Assembly (NCBI GenBank): GCA_011391015.1
Contig: JAABRH010000006.1
Span: 1-47,956 of the forward strand
Direction of reading: 5' to 3'
Length of the DNA stretch: 47,956 nucleotides
From: Sulfurovum sp.
GTDB taxonomy: Bacteria > Campylobacterota > Campylobacteria > Campylobacterales > Sulfurovaceae
The notes under the pieces were generated by a model. The model was not told where the DNA came from. It saw only the letters and a list, made by a program, of their open reading frames with translations, and did no database searches. Both the position numbers and the translations under genes were made by a program. Shown in pieces: positions 7,360 through 17,127 of the stretch. Positions within the stretch are counted from its first letter, which is position 1. Each line of letters begins with the position of its first letter.

Positions 7360-9197
7360 TCTCTGGGATCTATTTCTTTGAGTGTATCGGCTTTTCTGAT
7401 ATGCAGATCCATCTGAGGGAAAGGTATTTCTATTTGATGTTTTTTTAGTATGACATAGAGAAACTTTAAAAAATCCGACTTTGTGCCTGCAGGTCTAAGC
7501 GTGGAGGTACCACGCACCCAGACAACGAGTTCATAGTCCACAGAACTCGATCCCATCCCTGTCATCCAGATGACGGTCGTATATTTTGGCGGCATTTCAA
7601 TGTAATTGATACCTGAATGTTTAAGCTCTTCCAAAATTACTTTTTCAACAGTGTCATTGTCTGTACCATAGGCAACAGAGAATGGTATATGGATACGTCT
7701 GTAGTCATTCTCCAGAGTCCAGTTGATGACGTTGTTTTGGATGAAAGAAGAGTTTGGGATGATGACATCAATGTTGTCGTTGGTGGTGATCGTGGTGGAA
7801 CGCATTTTCATATCATTCACCGTACCGCGTATGGTGTCGCTTACTTCGATGTAGTCACCCAGACGGATGGTGCGTTCAAACATCAGTATGATGCCGGCTG
7901 CAAGGTTGGAGACTACTGTCTGCAACCCAAACCCGATGCCTATCGAAAGCGCTCCTGCGATGAGTCCTAGGTTTGAGAGGTCAAGCCCGATGCTTTTAAG
8001 AGCAACAAGCAGAGTGACAAGCACGATAAAATAGTACCCGATGTTGGAGATCATCTTGGCTGAGGCAAGAGAGAGCTTTTCATGTTTGGTAGCCAGTTTC
8101 ATGATCTTGCGTTTGTAAAAGGCTGCAAGCAAAAAACCAAAAATGAAGATAAAAATCACCGTGATGATATCAATGGTAGAGATTCCGTGTTCATTGAAAA
8201 CAAAAAGCGGTTCGGTGAGTTTCTCGTAAGTGTACGTGTACAGACTCTCCGCACCCTGCTGCACATCAGATAGTGCTACAGTACCTGCACCTACTTCTTT
8301 GTCAAGCAGTGCTTTGACGATAGTGCGTTTAAAGGTAAAGTGTTTTTGTAGCGGGGTATCGAGTGTATCTATGTCTGCCTTGCTGCCATGAAAGAGATCA
8401 AGCACTTTTTCGGTTTCATTCTTCTGCACATACGCAAGGGTCAGAAGCAGTGTTTGGTTGATTTTGGCGGTTAAGATATTCATCTTTTCGATGCTGTTGG
8501 AAGAGAGTTTTTTGTTAAGGGCATCTGAGAGCGTTTCGCGGTACATCAACTCACGCTCTTTGCTCATATTGAGTGCGGTTTCTTCTTGTAGAATGGCAGT
8601 ATATTTGGAGTTGATTTCGGAGAGTTTTTTCTCTAAAGTACTGGTGTCAAAGATGACTTGTTTCAGTTTGGTAACAAAACGTTCTTCCTCTGTGACAAGC
8701 AGCGCTTTGTGTGCTTTGGTAGAAGAGGCGCTGTTTTTCTTTTTCAGTTTGTAAAAGGCATATTCGAGTTGATTGAGCAGCAGATTTTGTTTATTGTCCG
8801 CTGTGGTATTGCCAATCGTCTCTTTGAGGTACTCAAGCTTAGCAAGCATCACCTCTTTTTCTTCTTTAAGTGTATCCAGTGTGGTGTAGATATCGGTCAG
8901 GGCATTAAGAAAAGAAAAATAGTTTTCCATGCTGATATTTTGGTCATCAGGCAAAAGTTTTTTGGGAAATGCGTTGGTTTTAGGCTCAAAAGCAAGCAAC
9001 GAGCCGAGCTTACCCAAGATATTGCGTTCAGCGGTGATACGCTCTTTATCTTCTTGTGTGTTTGAAGGTTCAAGGTCGATGTTTTTGCTGATTTCCTGAT
9101 GGTAGGCGATGGTGTTATTGCCTTCATAGAGTTTGGTATCTATGTCGGCTGCGATGAGGTTAAGGCACAGGCTTAGGGTGAGTAGAATGTATTTCAT
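7356..9197 (-). CDS. MscS-family mechanosensitive channel with long periplasmic domain
   Basis: This 613-residue protein starts with a signal peptide (about 1-17, ending AAD). A long, mostly helical, coiled-coil-rich periplasmic region (about 20-325) follows, then three or more transmembrane helices (about 345-455) and the MscS domain. The pore helix reads GALSIGIGFGLQTVVSNLAAG and is followed by the beta domain with LGDYIEV and IPNSSF, both family hallmarks. It is of the larger MscK/YbdG-like type rather than the small MscS. Such channels open under membrane tension and release solutes during hypo-osmotic shock. It lies 48 bp downstream of the exchanger gene in a minus-strand ion-handling cluster. 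Confidence 0.88.
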   Translation of the reverse strand: MKYILLTLSLCLNLIAADIDTKLYEGNNTIAYHQEISKNIDLEPSNTQEDKERITAERNILGKLGSLLAFEPKTNAFPKKLLPDDQNISMENYFSFLNALTDIYTTLDTLKEEKEVMLAKLEYLKETIGNTTADNKQNLLLNQLEYAFYKLKKKNSASSTKAHKALLVTEEERFVTKLKQVIFDTSTLEKKLSEINSKYTAILQEETALNMSKERELMYRETLSDALNKKLSSNSIEKMNILTAKINQTLLLTLAYVQKNETEKVLDLFHGSKADIDTLDTPLQKHFTFKRTIVKALLDKEVGAGTVALSDVQQGAESLYTYTYEKLTEPLFVFNEHGISTIDIITVIFIFIFGFLLAAFYKRKIMKLATKHEKLSLASAKMISNIGYYFIVLVTLLVALKSIGLDLSNLGLIAGALSIGIGFGLQTVVSNLAAGIILMFERTIRLGDYIEVSDTIRGTVNDMKMRSTTITTNDNIDVIIPNSSFIQNNVINWTLENDYRRIHIPFSVAYGTDNDTVEKVILEELKHSGINYIEMPPKYTTVIWMTGMGSSSVDYELVVWVRGTSTLRPAGTKSDFLKFLYVILKKHQIEIPFPQMDLHIRKADTLKEIDPRD

Positions 9198-9245
9198 TGG
9201 GTCACTACTTTTTGGGTATTATAGCCTCTTCTGTCTATCGTAAGA

Positions 9246-10427
9246 TTAATAATACGCAGCAATAATGGCGTAACACACAAAGAACATCAGGTGAGACAGA
9301 CCTTCAAAGTAGTTGGTGTGTCCCTCTTCAGTGCTTTTCCATGCCAGGATGATGGTCATGATCAGCGCACCGACTTGAAGTGGGTTAAAATCAAGCATCA
9401 GTTTGATGTCGCTCAGGTACGCTAAAGCGAGCAGTATGGGCACAGTCAGTAAGATGGAGACCACTGAAGCACCCATAGCGATATTGACAACCCTTTGGAT
9501 CTGGTCATTTCGCGCTGCTTTAATGGCGGTAAATATCTCAGGGGTAACCGCCACAATCGCGATGATCAAACCCGATAGCCCTGCAGAGATGCCATAATCT
9601 TTTGCCAGTTTTACCCCATCGGTAGCAAAGACTTCCGCACTGATGGCGATGATGGCAATGAGCGCAAGTATGACGGCAAAATTACCGATATTGTTAAAAC
9701 TTTCAAAGATGTAGTCACTGTGTTCGTTTTCATCGATTTCGTGATTGCCTTCTTTGAGTTTACGCTTGAGCCTAAAGAGTCTGCTTTTTGCGGTTGCCTG
9801 AAAAAAGTGTGTGTGGGTTCGTGTCTGAAAGACAAAGATAATGATGTAAAATGCCATCAACACCGTAGCTATGATAAAACTGGTTTCATGGATGGCGGCT
9901 CTACCGTGTTCTGACTCTCGCAAGAGGCTGGGAACCAAAAGTGCGAGCGCAGTAACAAACAAGATAGTAGTGTAGGTACTTGACGTCTCTTTGTTATGCT
10001 CCTGTTCGGTATATTTTAACCCGCCGATAAAGACAGCCAGTCCCAACAACACGTTCATATCGACGATGACCGCTGAGATGATACCCCCTTTGACGGTCTC
10101 TATAACCGCAGGGGTATGCACTGCTTCAAGCAAGATGATATACAAAAGGATAATCTCCACAATAACCGCAGAAAAGGTCAACACCATACTGCCGTAAGGC
10201 TCGACAAGCCTTTCAGAAAGTATCTCAGCTACTTCAGATACCGTCAAAGAGAGTGAGGCTATACCTATGGCGGCAAATACCGTAGCCATTGCGCCTTGTC
10301 CTGTTTTGTGCATAAAAAGAGCCGTTATAACAGCGATGATACCTACAACAATGTCCCAGTAATCTTCCACATAGTATTTCCAGTTACTACTGTGTTCAAG
10401 ATTACCGTTTTGACTGTCTGTTTCCAT
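9246..10427 (-). CDS. ChaA-like cation/proton antiporter (CaCA superfamily)
   Basis: This 393-residue membrane protein has about eleven transmembrane helices in two related halves. Each half carries an alpha-repeat-like segment: SLTVSEVAEILSERLVEPYG in the first and AVTPEIFTAIKAARND with MGASVVSILLT in the second. The acidic residues in these helices (SEVAE, TPEIF) are the cation-binding positions of Ca2+/H+ and Na+/H+ exchangers such as ChaA. A charged cytoplasmic loop lies at about 205-240. The gene is 17 bp downstream of mgtE and probably in the same transcript, which fits a role in divalent-cation homeostasis. The ion actually carried (Ca2+, Na+ or K+) cannot be read from the sequence. 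Confidence 0.82.
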   Translation of the reverse strand: METDSQNGNLEHSSNWKYYVEDYWDIVVGIIAVITALFMHKTGQGAMATVFAAIGIASLSLTVSEVAEILSERLVEPYGSMVLTFSAVIVEIILLYIILLEAVHTPAVIETVKGGIISAVIVDMNVLLGLAVFIGGLKYTEQEHNKETSSTYTTILFVTALALLVPSLLRESEHGRAAIHETSFIIATVLMAFYIIIFVFQTRTHTHFFQATAKSRLFRLKRKLKEGNHEIDENEHSDYIFESFNNIGNFAVILALIAIIAISAEVFATDGVKLAKDYGISAGLSGLIIAIVAVTPEIFTAIKAARNDQIQRVVNIAMGASVVSILLTVPILLALAYLSDIKLMLDFNPLQVGALIMTIILAWKSTEEGHTNYFEGLSHLMFFVCYAIIAAYY

Positions 10428-10444
10428 TTCGTTTCAATCCTTTT

Positions 10445-11809
10445 TTATATGAGTATCAGGGTCGCTAAGCCAAGAAAGCTGAAAAAACCCACCACATCGG
10501 TTACCGTTGTAAGGATAACTGTTGACCCGATGGCAGGATCAACACCTAGTTTTTTGAGGGTTAAGGGTATGGTCGCACCAAAAAAACCGGCTGCAAAAAG
10601 GTTGGTCACCATTGCCATACCAATCACAACACCCAACATGGGCATGTCAAACCATACATACGCGATAACTCCCATTACTATACCATAAAGCAAACCATTT
10701 AACAGTGCAATGCTGATCTCTTTAAAGATAGTTTTTTTAGCTTCATCACCTGCGATCTCGCCCAATGCCATCTGTCTTACGGTTACGGTGAGTGTTTGTG
10801 TACCTGCATTGCCTCCCATGGATGCTACGATGGGCATGAGGATTGCCAGTGCTACCAGAGAGTGCAGTGTTTCATCAAATAGCCCAATGACCAACGACGC
10901 GGCTATGGCTGTAAAAAGGTTCAAACCAAGCCACATCGCTCTTGATTTTCCAATCAGCCAAAAACTCTCCTCTTGTTCTGCATCATCATTGACCCCTGCA
11001 AGGTGATAGATCTGATCGGTTGCTTCTTCGGAGATGATGTCGTAAATGTCATCTGAAGTGATACGTCCGACCAAGATACCAAAATCATTGACTACAGGTA
11101 TCACACTGAGGTCATAGTTACTCACCGCTTCAATCACTTTTTTGATATCATCATACGGTTTTACAAAAACGGTAATCTTTCCTTCATCATCTATCACATC
11201 TTTATAAAGCTCTTTAGGCCCATGCAGGATGAGGTCTTCAAGAGGAATCATACCCACAAAGGTATGCTCGTCTGAGACAACAAAAACATGATGCACATTA
11301 TCGATTTCATTGTTTTGTTTCATCTTTTTAAGACGCAAGATGGAATCACCGATTTTTTCTTGAAGGTGTGCTGTAAAAACCTCTACTTTCATATGCGCAC
11401 CGGCTTCATGCTCTTCATAAGAGATCAGCTCATTGATGGTATCTCTGTCTTCTTCGGAGAGATTGGATAAAACCGCATTGGCTTTGTCTTCATCTATCTC
11501 TTCAATGTGCAAAATCAGATCGGCTGCATCATTGGTATTGAGCTCTTCGGTGAGCAAAGCAAGTTTTTTGGCACCAAATCTTTCGTAAATCTCCTCCTGC
11601 TCATGCCTGGGCAGTTCGATGATGACTTCGGCTAAGAGGGTTTGAGGGAGTCTGTTGAGGAAATCAAGATAGGTCTGTTCATTGACTTTTTTGATTTGCA
11701 TGAGGGTATCAGCGATTTCAAAGGGATGCACATCAAGACTTGCACCTTCAATATGTTCAGAGAGATATTTGTCAAATAGTGATATTTGTTCTTGTAGTTG
11801 ATTTTCCAT
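10445..11809 (-). CDS. mgtE: MgtE magnesium transporter/channel
   Basis: This 454-residue protein has the complete MgtE plan: an N-terminal helical superhelix domain (about 20-130), two CBS domains (about 140-265, including VFVVSDEHTFVGMIPLEDLI and IPVVNDFGILVGRI), a plug helix and five transmembrane helices (about 290-454). The pore region shows ASMGGNAGTQTLTV and the TM5 residues around PAIGSTVILTTVTDVVGF, which carries the Mg2+-selecting aspartate. The cytoplasmic domains sense intracellular Mg2+ and close the channel. It stands 92 bp downstream of recO and 17 bp upstream of the exchanger gene. No Mg2+ riboswitch was recognised in its leader. Confidence 0.93.
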   Translation of the reverse strand: MENQLQEQISLFDKYLSEHIEGASLDVHPFEIADTLMQIKKVNEQTYLDFLNRLPQTLLAEVIIELPRHEQEEIYERFGAKKLALLTEELNTNDAADLILHIEEIDEDKANAVLSNLSEEDRDTINELISYEEHEAGAHMKVEVFTAHLQEKIGDSILRLKKMKQNNEIDNVHHVFVVSDEHTFVGMIPLEDLILHGPKELYKDVIDDEGKITVFVKPYDDIKKVIEAVSNYDLSVIPVVNDFGILVGRITSDDIYDIISEEATDQIYHLAGVNDDAEQEESFWLIGKSRAMWLGLNLFTAIAASLVIGLFDETLHSLVALAILMPIVASMGGNAGTQTLTVTVRQMALGEIAGDEAKKTIFKEISIALLNGLLYGIVMGVIAYVWFDMPMLGVVIGMAMVTNLFAAGFFGATIPLTLKKLGVDPAIGSTVILTTVTDVVGFFSFLGLATLILI

Positions 11810-11901
11810 GGCGCATTCCTTAAACAGTATGCGAATTTTATCGCTATTGTTTTAAGAAAGGACTTAGGGGCACTTTTTGTGATGGTGACAAATATAACAG
11901 A

Positions 11902-12519
11902 TTAAAAGCCTTTCATGACGATCTCATAGAGATAATCCACTTCATGGTCTTCTAAAAAAACCGTTTTTTGTGTAGCAAAAAAATCCAGTATTTTTTTGCT
12001 TGGCAGTGGCGGTGCGTAGAGACAGTGCGGGTGTGCAGGGATGAACGCATGCATCAGCGCTATCTCTTCTTCGATGCGATCTTCGCAGATGTAGCAGTGT
12101 TCATCATCGTGCATCCTGCCTTCATGATGCAGCAGGGCGATGTAGCTTTCACAGACGATGCGTTTGGGATTTTGTCTGTTCCATTTTTTGGCAGCCAAAA
12201 GTAGCAGGTCGAAGTAAAAAGAGTCTACCTCTTGTGCATCTTTAAGATGGGGTTCAAATTTTTTGATGAAATTGTGCCAGAGTAGCAGTTTGTTTTTATT
12301 AAAAAGCCAAGGAAATCCCATATGGGAAAGTGAACGCAAACGGGGCAAAAAGCCTGAACCGTCACCTTCAACCTCAAAGTCTATGAGATTGCCAAGCTGC
12401 AATATGGAGTGCCTGGCACCAAAAAAACGGTAATAGGTTTTGACCTCTGTGTTACTTAAGATGAGTACAATAGAGTCCTCATTTTTAGCTTTTCTTACCG
12501 AAAGAATAAATCCTTTGAT
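11902..12519 (-). CDS. recO: RecO recombination mediator (epsilon-type), apparently with a non-standard start codon
   Basis: The frame resembles the short RecO of epsilonproteobacteria (about 205 residues): an N-terminal OB-fold segment GFILSVRKAKNEDSIVLIL, then FGARHSILQLG, a helical middle and a C-terminal CYIC..HC cluster that could bind zinc. RecO loads RecA onto SSB-coated DNA in the RecFOR pathway. The homologous first residues would be M-K-G-F, but the DNA reads ATC-AAA-GGA-TTT, with an in-frame TAA eight codons before the ATC and no ATG, GTG or TTG between. The first standard start, TTG at 12402, would delete about 39 residues of the OB fold. A purine-rich GGGGTG lies just before the ATC. 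I therefore extend the gene to 12519. Confidence 0.68.
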   Translation of the reverse strand: MKGFILSVRKAKNEDSIVLILSNTEVKTYYRFFGARHSILQLGNLIDFEVEGDGSGFLPRLRSLSHMGFPWLFNKNKLLLWHNFIKKFEPHLKDAQEVDSFYFDLLLLAAKKWNRQNPKRIVCESYIALLHHEGRMHDDEHCYICEDRIEEEIALMHAFIPAHPHCLYAPPLPSKKILDFFATQKTVFLEDHEVDYLYEIVMKGF

Positions 12520-12702
12520 ACCACACCCCGTAAGTTTTTTTTATTATAGTCAAAGATGTTAAAAATTAGGCAGTGCTTTGCGTTTGGCTGACGTAATTAC
12601 GGCTATACTTAAACAAATTATAACGAACGATTAAGTATAATCCAGTTCATTACGGGACGATGGCAGATTATGCTGAGTCTATTACTATTTAAGGTTTAGA
12701 AA
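12520..12702 (+). promoter_or_regulatory. gltB upstream region with a 9-bp inverted repeat over the -10 box
   Basis: TATACTTAA (12604-12612) and TTAAGTATA (12631-12639) are perfect inverted arms with an 18-base spacer. The right arm overlaps a TATAAT -10 box at 12636-12641, which would start transcription near 12648 and leave a leader of about 55 bases before the gltB ATG. No good -35 box is seen. The geometry suggests an operator by which a regulator represses glutamate synthase expression. Which regulator is unknown. Confidence 0.5.
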
Positions 12703-15700
12703 ATGAGAGATTTATTTACGTCATTTAAGGACAATTGCGGATTTGGACTTTTAGCATCGATTGATAATACGCCTTCACACAAAAATTTGGAAGATGCGAT
12801 TACATCATTATCACGTATGATGCACAGAGGAGCCATCGCAGCTGACGGTAAAACAGGCGACGGTTCCGGTCTTTTGCTTTCACTTCCTAAATCCTTTTTT
12901 AACAAAGAAGCTGCAACATACGGTATAGAGTTACCTGAGATGTATGCTGTAGCGATGGTGTTTTCAAACAATGAGAGTGATTTTGATGTTATCACCAAAG
13001 TGTGTGAACACAATGACCTTAAAGTCCTTTATACAAGAACAGTACCCGTAGATACCAATGCACTTGGAGAACAGGCATTGGCGTCGCTTCCTATGATGAA
13101 ACAAGTCTTTGTAACCCCGCAGTCTGCAGTGGCTGCCAACCGATTTGAAGCTTTGATCTATCTTTCACGCAAAGAGATAGAGGCAGAATTGATCGAAGAT
13201 CCAAGTTTCTACATCCCCTCTTTTTCAACCTCGGTGATCTCCTATAAAGGTCTTGTGATGCCAACGCACATTAAAGAGTTTTACAAAGACCTTGCCGATG
13301 AAGCCTTTGAGATTTCGTTTTGTCTCTTTCATCAGCGTTTCTCCACCAATACTTTGCCACAGTGGAAGCTTGCACAGCCGTTTAGAATGATCGCGCATAA
13401 TGGTGAGATAAACTCGGTCACCGCAAACCGTTTTAACGTCGCTGCCAAAATAGCTGCAGCCAAATCAGACGTTTTTACAGATGAAGAGATGACACGCCTA
13501 ACCAATGTGATACAAAACGGAATGAGCGACTCGGCAAGTTTGGATAACTTTATGGAGTTTTTGCGCATCAATGGTGTCGATTTTTTCAAAGCGGCACGTT
13601 CGCTCATTCCTGCACCCTGGCACAATGCACCACATATGGATGCAAAATTAAGAGCATTTTATGAGTATGCAAGTACCTGTTTTGAACCTTGGGACGGGCC
13701 GGCTGCTGTGAGTATGACGGATGGACGCTATATCGGATGTGTACTAGATAGAAACGGTCTTAGACCTGCTAAATACATCAGAACCAAAGACAATCGACTA
13801 CTTATTTCTTCAGAGTATGGGGTACTTCAAATCCCTGAAGAAGATATCGTTGAAAGAGGCAGATTGCAATCAGGTGAAATGATGGGAATCGATCTCAAGC
13901 ACGGCACCGTTCTTAAAACCAACGATATAGATGACTATATCAAATCGGCTCACCCGTATGATAAGTGGCTGGGTGAGAATATGAGCTATCTGCAAGAACA
14001 TGTCCCGACAGCATCGGTTGAGAAGTGTTCTACGGTGTACGGCGATATGGAAGCCAAGCAGCGGTACTTCAACTACACGCAAGAGGTGATGAAAGAAATC
14101 ATCAAGCCTATGATAGCTGAGGGTAAAGAGACAACAGGTTCTATGGGTGACGATACCCCTTTGGCAGCTTTTTCAATCGAGCAGCGAAACTTTACAGACT
14201 TTTTTAAACAAAAATTTGCACAGGTGACTAATCCACCTATAGACCCGATTCGTGAAAAAACCGTGATGAGTCTCAATACAGGTTTTGGTGAAGTAAGAAA
14301 CGTTCTTGCCGATGATGCAGAGCATGCAAAACGCCTTAAAACGGTACTTCCGGTGATGTCGGCTGAGAAATTTTGCATTCTTCAGGAATTTGGCGATGAG
14401 ACAAATGAGAAGTATGACCCTGCGTACAAAGTAGGAAAGTATGATACGACTTATGGTACGGATCTTAAAAAATCATTAGAAACACTGGTAGAAACCATCA
14501 TCACAGATGTCAGAGACAATGGGGTAAGAACCATCATACTCGATGACAGAAATATGGATGAGGCGACAAAAGTCATCCCTATGCTGATGGTAGTGGGACG
14601 TCTCAGTCAAGCTCTGTTAAAAGCAAAACTCAGACACTTAACGAGTATGGTAGCCGTAACAGGAGAAGTGTTTGACCCGCACACTGCAGCGTGTATGATA
14701 GCTTTTGGTGCAGCGGCGATTTTCCCGTATCTGCTTTACTACACCGTGGCACAGCTTGAAGAGGGCAGTGAAGATATCAATCCGACGCTTAAACGGTTTA
14801 GAAGAGCGATGGGTGCAGGATTGATGAAGATCATGTCCAAAATGGGAATCTCTACGCTTTCATCGTACAGAAACTCTAGTCTGTTTGATGTCATCGGACT
14901 CAGTAAAGAGATACTTTCAGATTGTTTCCCTGCTGCAAAAGGACTTTTGTACGGTTTGGGGTATGAAGAGATCGATGCACGTCTGGCTACGAATCATCAG
15001 CGTGCGTTTCAACCAAAACTCGAAGGTGAGAAGAACACCTTATATAGAGGTGGATACTACCGATACAGAAAAGGTGAAGAGTATCATGATTTCTCCCGTC
15101 CTACCATTAAAGCCATTCAAACCTGTGCAGAATCAGGCAAAAAAGAGGACTATGCGGAAGTCCAACGCTTAGTTAACGGCAGAGATAAAAAGTTTATCCG
15201 TGATTTTTATGATCTTAAAAGCGACAGAGCATCTATCAGCATCGATGAAGTAGAACCGCTGTCAGAGATCTTCAAACGTTTCTCCACCGCTGCGATGTCT
15301 ATGGGGTCTATCTCCCAAGAAGCACATGAAACACTGGCTGTTGCGATGAATACCATAGGAGCCAAGTCAAACTCAGGTGAGGGTGGAGAAGACCCCGCGC
15401 GTTACGGTACGATTAAAAACTCATCCATTAAGCAGATCGCTTCAGGCCGTTTTGGTGTGACACCGGAGTATCTGCGTTCAGCTACAGAGATACAGATCAA
15501 AGTAGCCCAAGGTGCAAAACCGGGTGAGGGTGGACAGCTTCCTGGAAGCAAAGTCTCCCCATTGATTGCTACACTGCGATTTACAAAACCAGGGATTACA
15601 CTCATTTCACCACCCCCACACCATGATATCTACTCTATCGAGGATTTGGCACAACTCATCTTTGATATGAAGCAGATAAACCCTAATGCCAGAGTAGCGG

Positions 15701-17118
15701 TGAAACTTGTCTCCACAGCAGGTGTAGGAACAGTCGCTGCGGGAGTAGCAAAAGCCTATGCTGATAAGATTATCATCTCTGGTGGTGACGGCGGTACGGG
15801 TGCAGCACCGATAGGCTCTATCAGATTTGCAGGAAATCCATGGGAATTGGGTCTGATTGAAGCACATAACGCACTCAAAGCTAACAACCTTAGAGGACAA
15901 GTGACACTGGAGACAGACGGTGGGCTAAAAACAGGTTTGGATGTGGTCAAGGCAGCGATTTTAGGTGCAGAAGAGTATGCCTTTGGTACAGGTGCATTGG
16001 TCATCGTCGGGTGTATCATGCTGAGAGTCTGTCACCTCAATACCTGCGCTGTAGGTGTAGCCACACAAGACCCGCATCTAAGAGAACGATTTAGCGGTAA
16101 TGTACAAAAAGTGATCAACTACTTTACTTTTGTAGCTGAAGAGATAAGGGAGATACTGGCAATGCTGGGCTACAAATCTTTAAAAGAGATTGTAGGGCAG
16201 AACCATTTACTGCAGGTTGTTGATGATGTGCTTGCTAAAAAGTTCAATTTTGAAGAACTTTTGTATAAACTGGATGGGGTCAATACCTGCCAAGTTACAT
16301 CCAACGAACCGTACGATAAAAATGAATACGAGCAGGAGATCATCAAAGAGTTGATGCCTACGATAAAAGAGCCTTCTGCTCCTATTGTTTTGAATAAAAA
16401 AATATCAAATCTTAACAGAAGTTTTGCAACCAGAATCTCGGGCGAAATAGCCGCTTTGTACGGCAATGCCGGTTTGCCTGATGATACGATAACACTCAAT
16501 GTAAAAGGAACAACAGGGCAGTCTTTGGGTGCGTTTATGTCCAAAGGTATTAGTATCAATGTTGAGGGTGCAGGTAACGACTATATCGGCAAAGGGATGA
16601 ACGGGGGTCGTATCGTGATTACTGCCCAGAATGCCGGTACAGAGTTTGCTTTGGGTGGAAATACGTGTTTGTATGGCGCGACAGGTGGTACGCTTTATGT
16701 ACATGGAAAAGTGGGTGAGCGTTTTGCTGTGCGTAACTCAGGGGCAGTGACGGTCGTAGAAGGTACGGGCGATCATCCGTGTGAGTACATGACAGGCGGT
16801 ACAGCGGTGATACTCGGTAAAACAGGTGTGAATTTCGGTGCGGGTATGACAGGCGGTAAAGCATTTGTCTATGACACTGAAGGTGGCTTTTATGAAAAAG
16901 TAAACCCTGAACTGGTTGAGCCGATTCGTATCGATACCGATGAGTGGGATACAGAGATGTTTGAACTTAAAGCTTTGCTCAAAGACTATGCAGAAAAGAC
17001 AGGCTCGAAGCGTGCGCAGTACATCTTGGAGCATTTTAGAACTGAGATTCGAAAGTTCTGGATGGTTGCACCAAGGGGTGTGCTGCCTACCATCGTTGCA
17101 GGAAAAAAAGGCGAATAA
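12703..17118 (+). CDS. gltB: Glutamate synthase large (alpha) subunit
   Basis: This 1471-residue protein matches the bacterial GOGAT alpha subunit (about 1480). It begins with a short propeptide and DNCGFGLLA, whose Cys12 should become the N-terminal nucleophile of the glutamine amidotransferase domain (to about 400). A central domain follows, then the FMN-binding synthase barrel (about 780-1190) with GEGGEDPARYG and GGDGGTGAAPIGS. The 3Fe-4S cysteines are in CIMLRVCHLNTCAVG. The C-terminal beta-helix (about 1230-1440) has repeated GG-rich turns. The enzyme makes two glutamates from glutamine and 2-oxoglutarate. The usual partner gltD is not next to it; the next gene is an IMPase-family enzyme. 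Confidence 0.95.
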   Translation: MRDLFTSFKDNCGFGLLASIDNTPSHKNLEDAITSLSRMMHRGAIAADGKTGDGSGLLLSLPKSFFNKEAATYGIELPEMYAVAMVFSNNESDFDVITKVCEHNDLKVLYTRTVPVDTNALGEQALASLPMMKQVFVTPQSAVAANRFEALIYLSRKEIEAELIEDPSFYIPSFSTSVISYKGLVMPTHIKEFYKDLADEAFEISFCLFHQRFSTNTLPQWKLAQPFRMIAHNGEINSVTANRFNVAAKIAAAKSDVFTDEEMTRLTNVIQNGMSDSASLDNFMEFLRINGVDFFKAARSLIPAPWHNAPHMDAKLRAFYEYASTCFEPWDGPAAVSMTDGRYIGCVLDRNGLRPAKYIRTKDNRLLISSEYGVLQIPEEDIVERGRLQSGEMMGIDLKHGTVLKTNDIDDYIKSAHPYDKWLGENMSYLQEHVPTASVEKCSTVYGDMEAKQRYFNYTQEVMKEIIKPMIAEGKETTGSMGDDTPLAAFSIEQRNFTDFFKQKFAQVTNPPIDPIREKTVMSLNTGFGEVRNVLADDAEHAKRLKTVLPVMSAEKFCILQEFGDETNEKYDPAYKVGKYDTTYGTDLKKSLETLVETIITDVRDNGVRTIILDDRNMDEATKVIPMLMVVGRLSQALLKAKLRHLTSMVAVTGEVFDPHTAACMIAFGAAAIFPYLLYYTVAQLEEGSEDINPTLKRFRRAMGAGLMKIMSKMGISTLSSYRNSSLFDVIGLSKEILSDCFPAAKGLLYGLGYEEIDARLATNHQRAFQPKLEGEKNTLYRGGYYRYRKGEEYHDFSRPTIKAIQTCAESGKKEDYAEVQRLVNGRDKKFIRDFYDLKSDRASISIDEVEPLSEIFKRFSTAAMSMGSISQEAHETLAVAMNTIGAKSNSGEGGEDPARYGTIKNSSIKQIASGRFGVTPEYLRSATEIQIKVAQGAKPGEGGQLPGSKVSPLIATLRFTKPGITLISPPPHHDIYSIEDLAQLIFDMKQINPNARVAVKLVSTAGVGTVAAGVAKAYADKIIISGGDGGTGAAPIGSIRFAGNPWELGLIEAHNALKANNLRGQVTLETDGGLKTGLDVVKAAILGAEEYAFGTGALVIVGCIMLRVCHLNTCAVGVATQDPHLRERFSGNVQKVINYFTFVAEEIREILAMLGYKSLKEIVGQNHLLQVVDDVLAKKFNFEELLYKLDGVNTCQVTSNEPYDKNEYEQEIIKELMPTIKEPSAPIVLNKKISNLNRSFATRISGEIAALYGNAGLPDDTITLNVKGTTGQSLGAFMSKGISINVEGAGNDYIGKGMNGGRIVITAQNAGTEFALGGNTCLYGATGGTLYVHGKVGERFAVRNSGAVTVVEGTGDHPCEYMTGGTAVILGKTGVNFGAGMTGGKAFVYDTEGGFYEKVNPELVEPIRIDTDEWDTEMFELKALLKDYAEKTGSKRAQYILEHFRTEIRKFWMVAPRGVLPTIVAGKKGE

Positions 17119-17127
17119 GCCTCAAAG

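Noticed and set aside
12568-12584. GG/GC pair resembling a sigma-54 promoter upstream of gltB
   Set aside because: The GG-to-GC spacing is 9 rather than 10 bases, and the rest of the consensus is poor.
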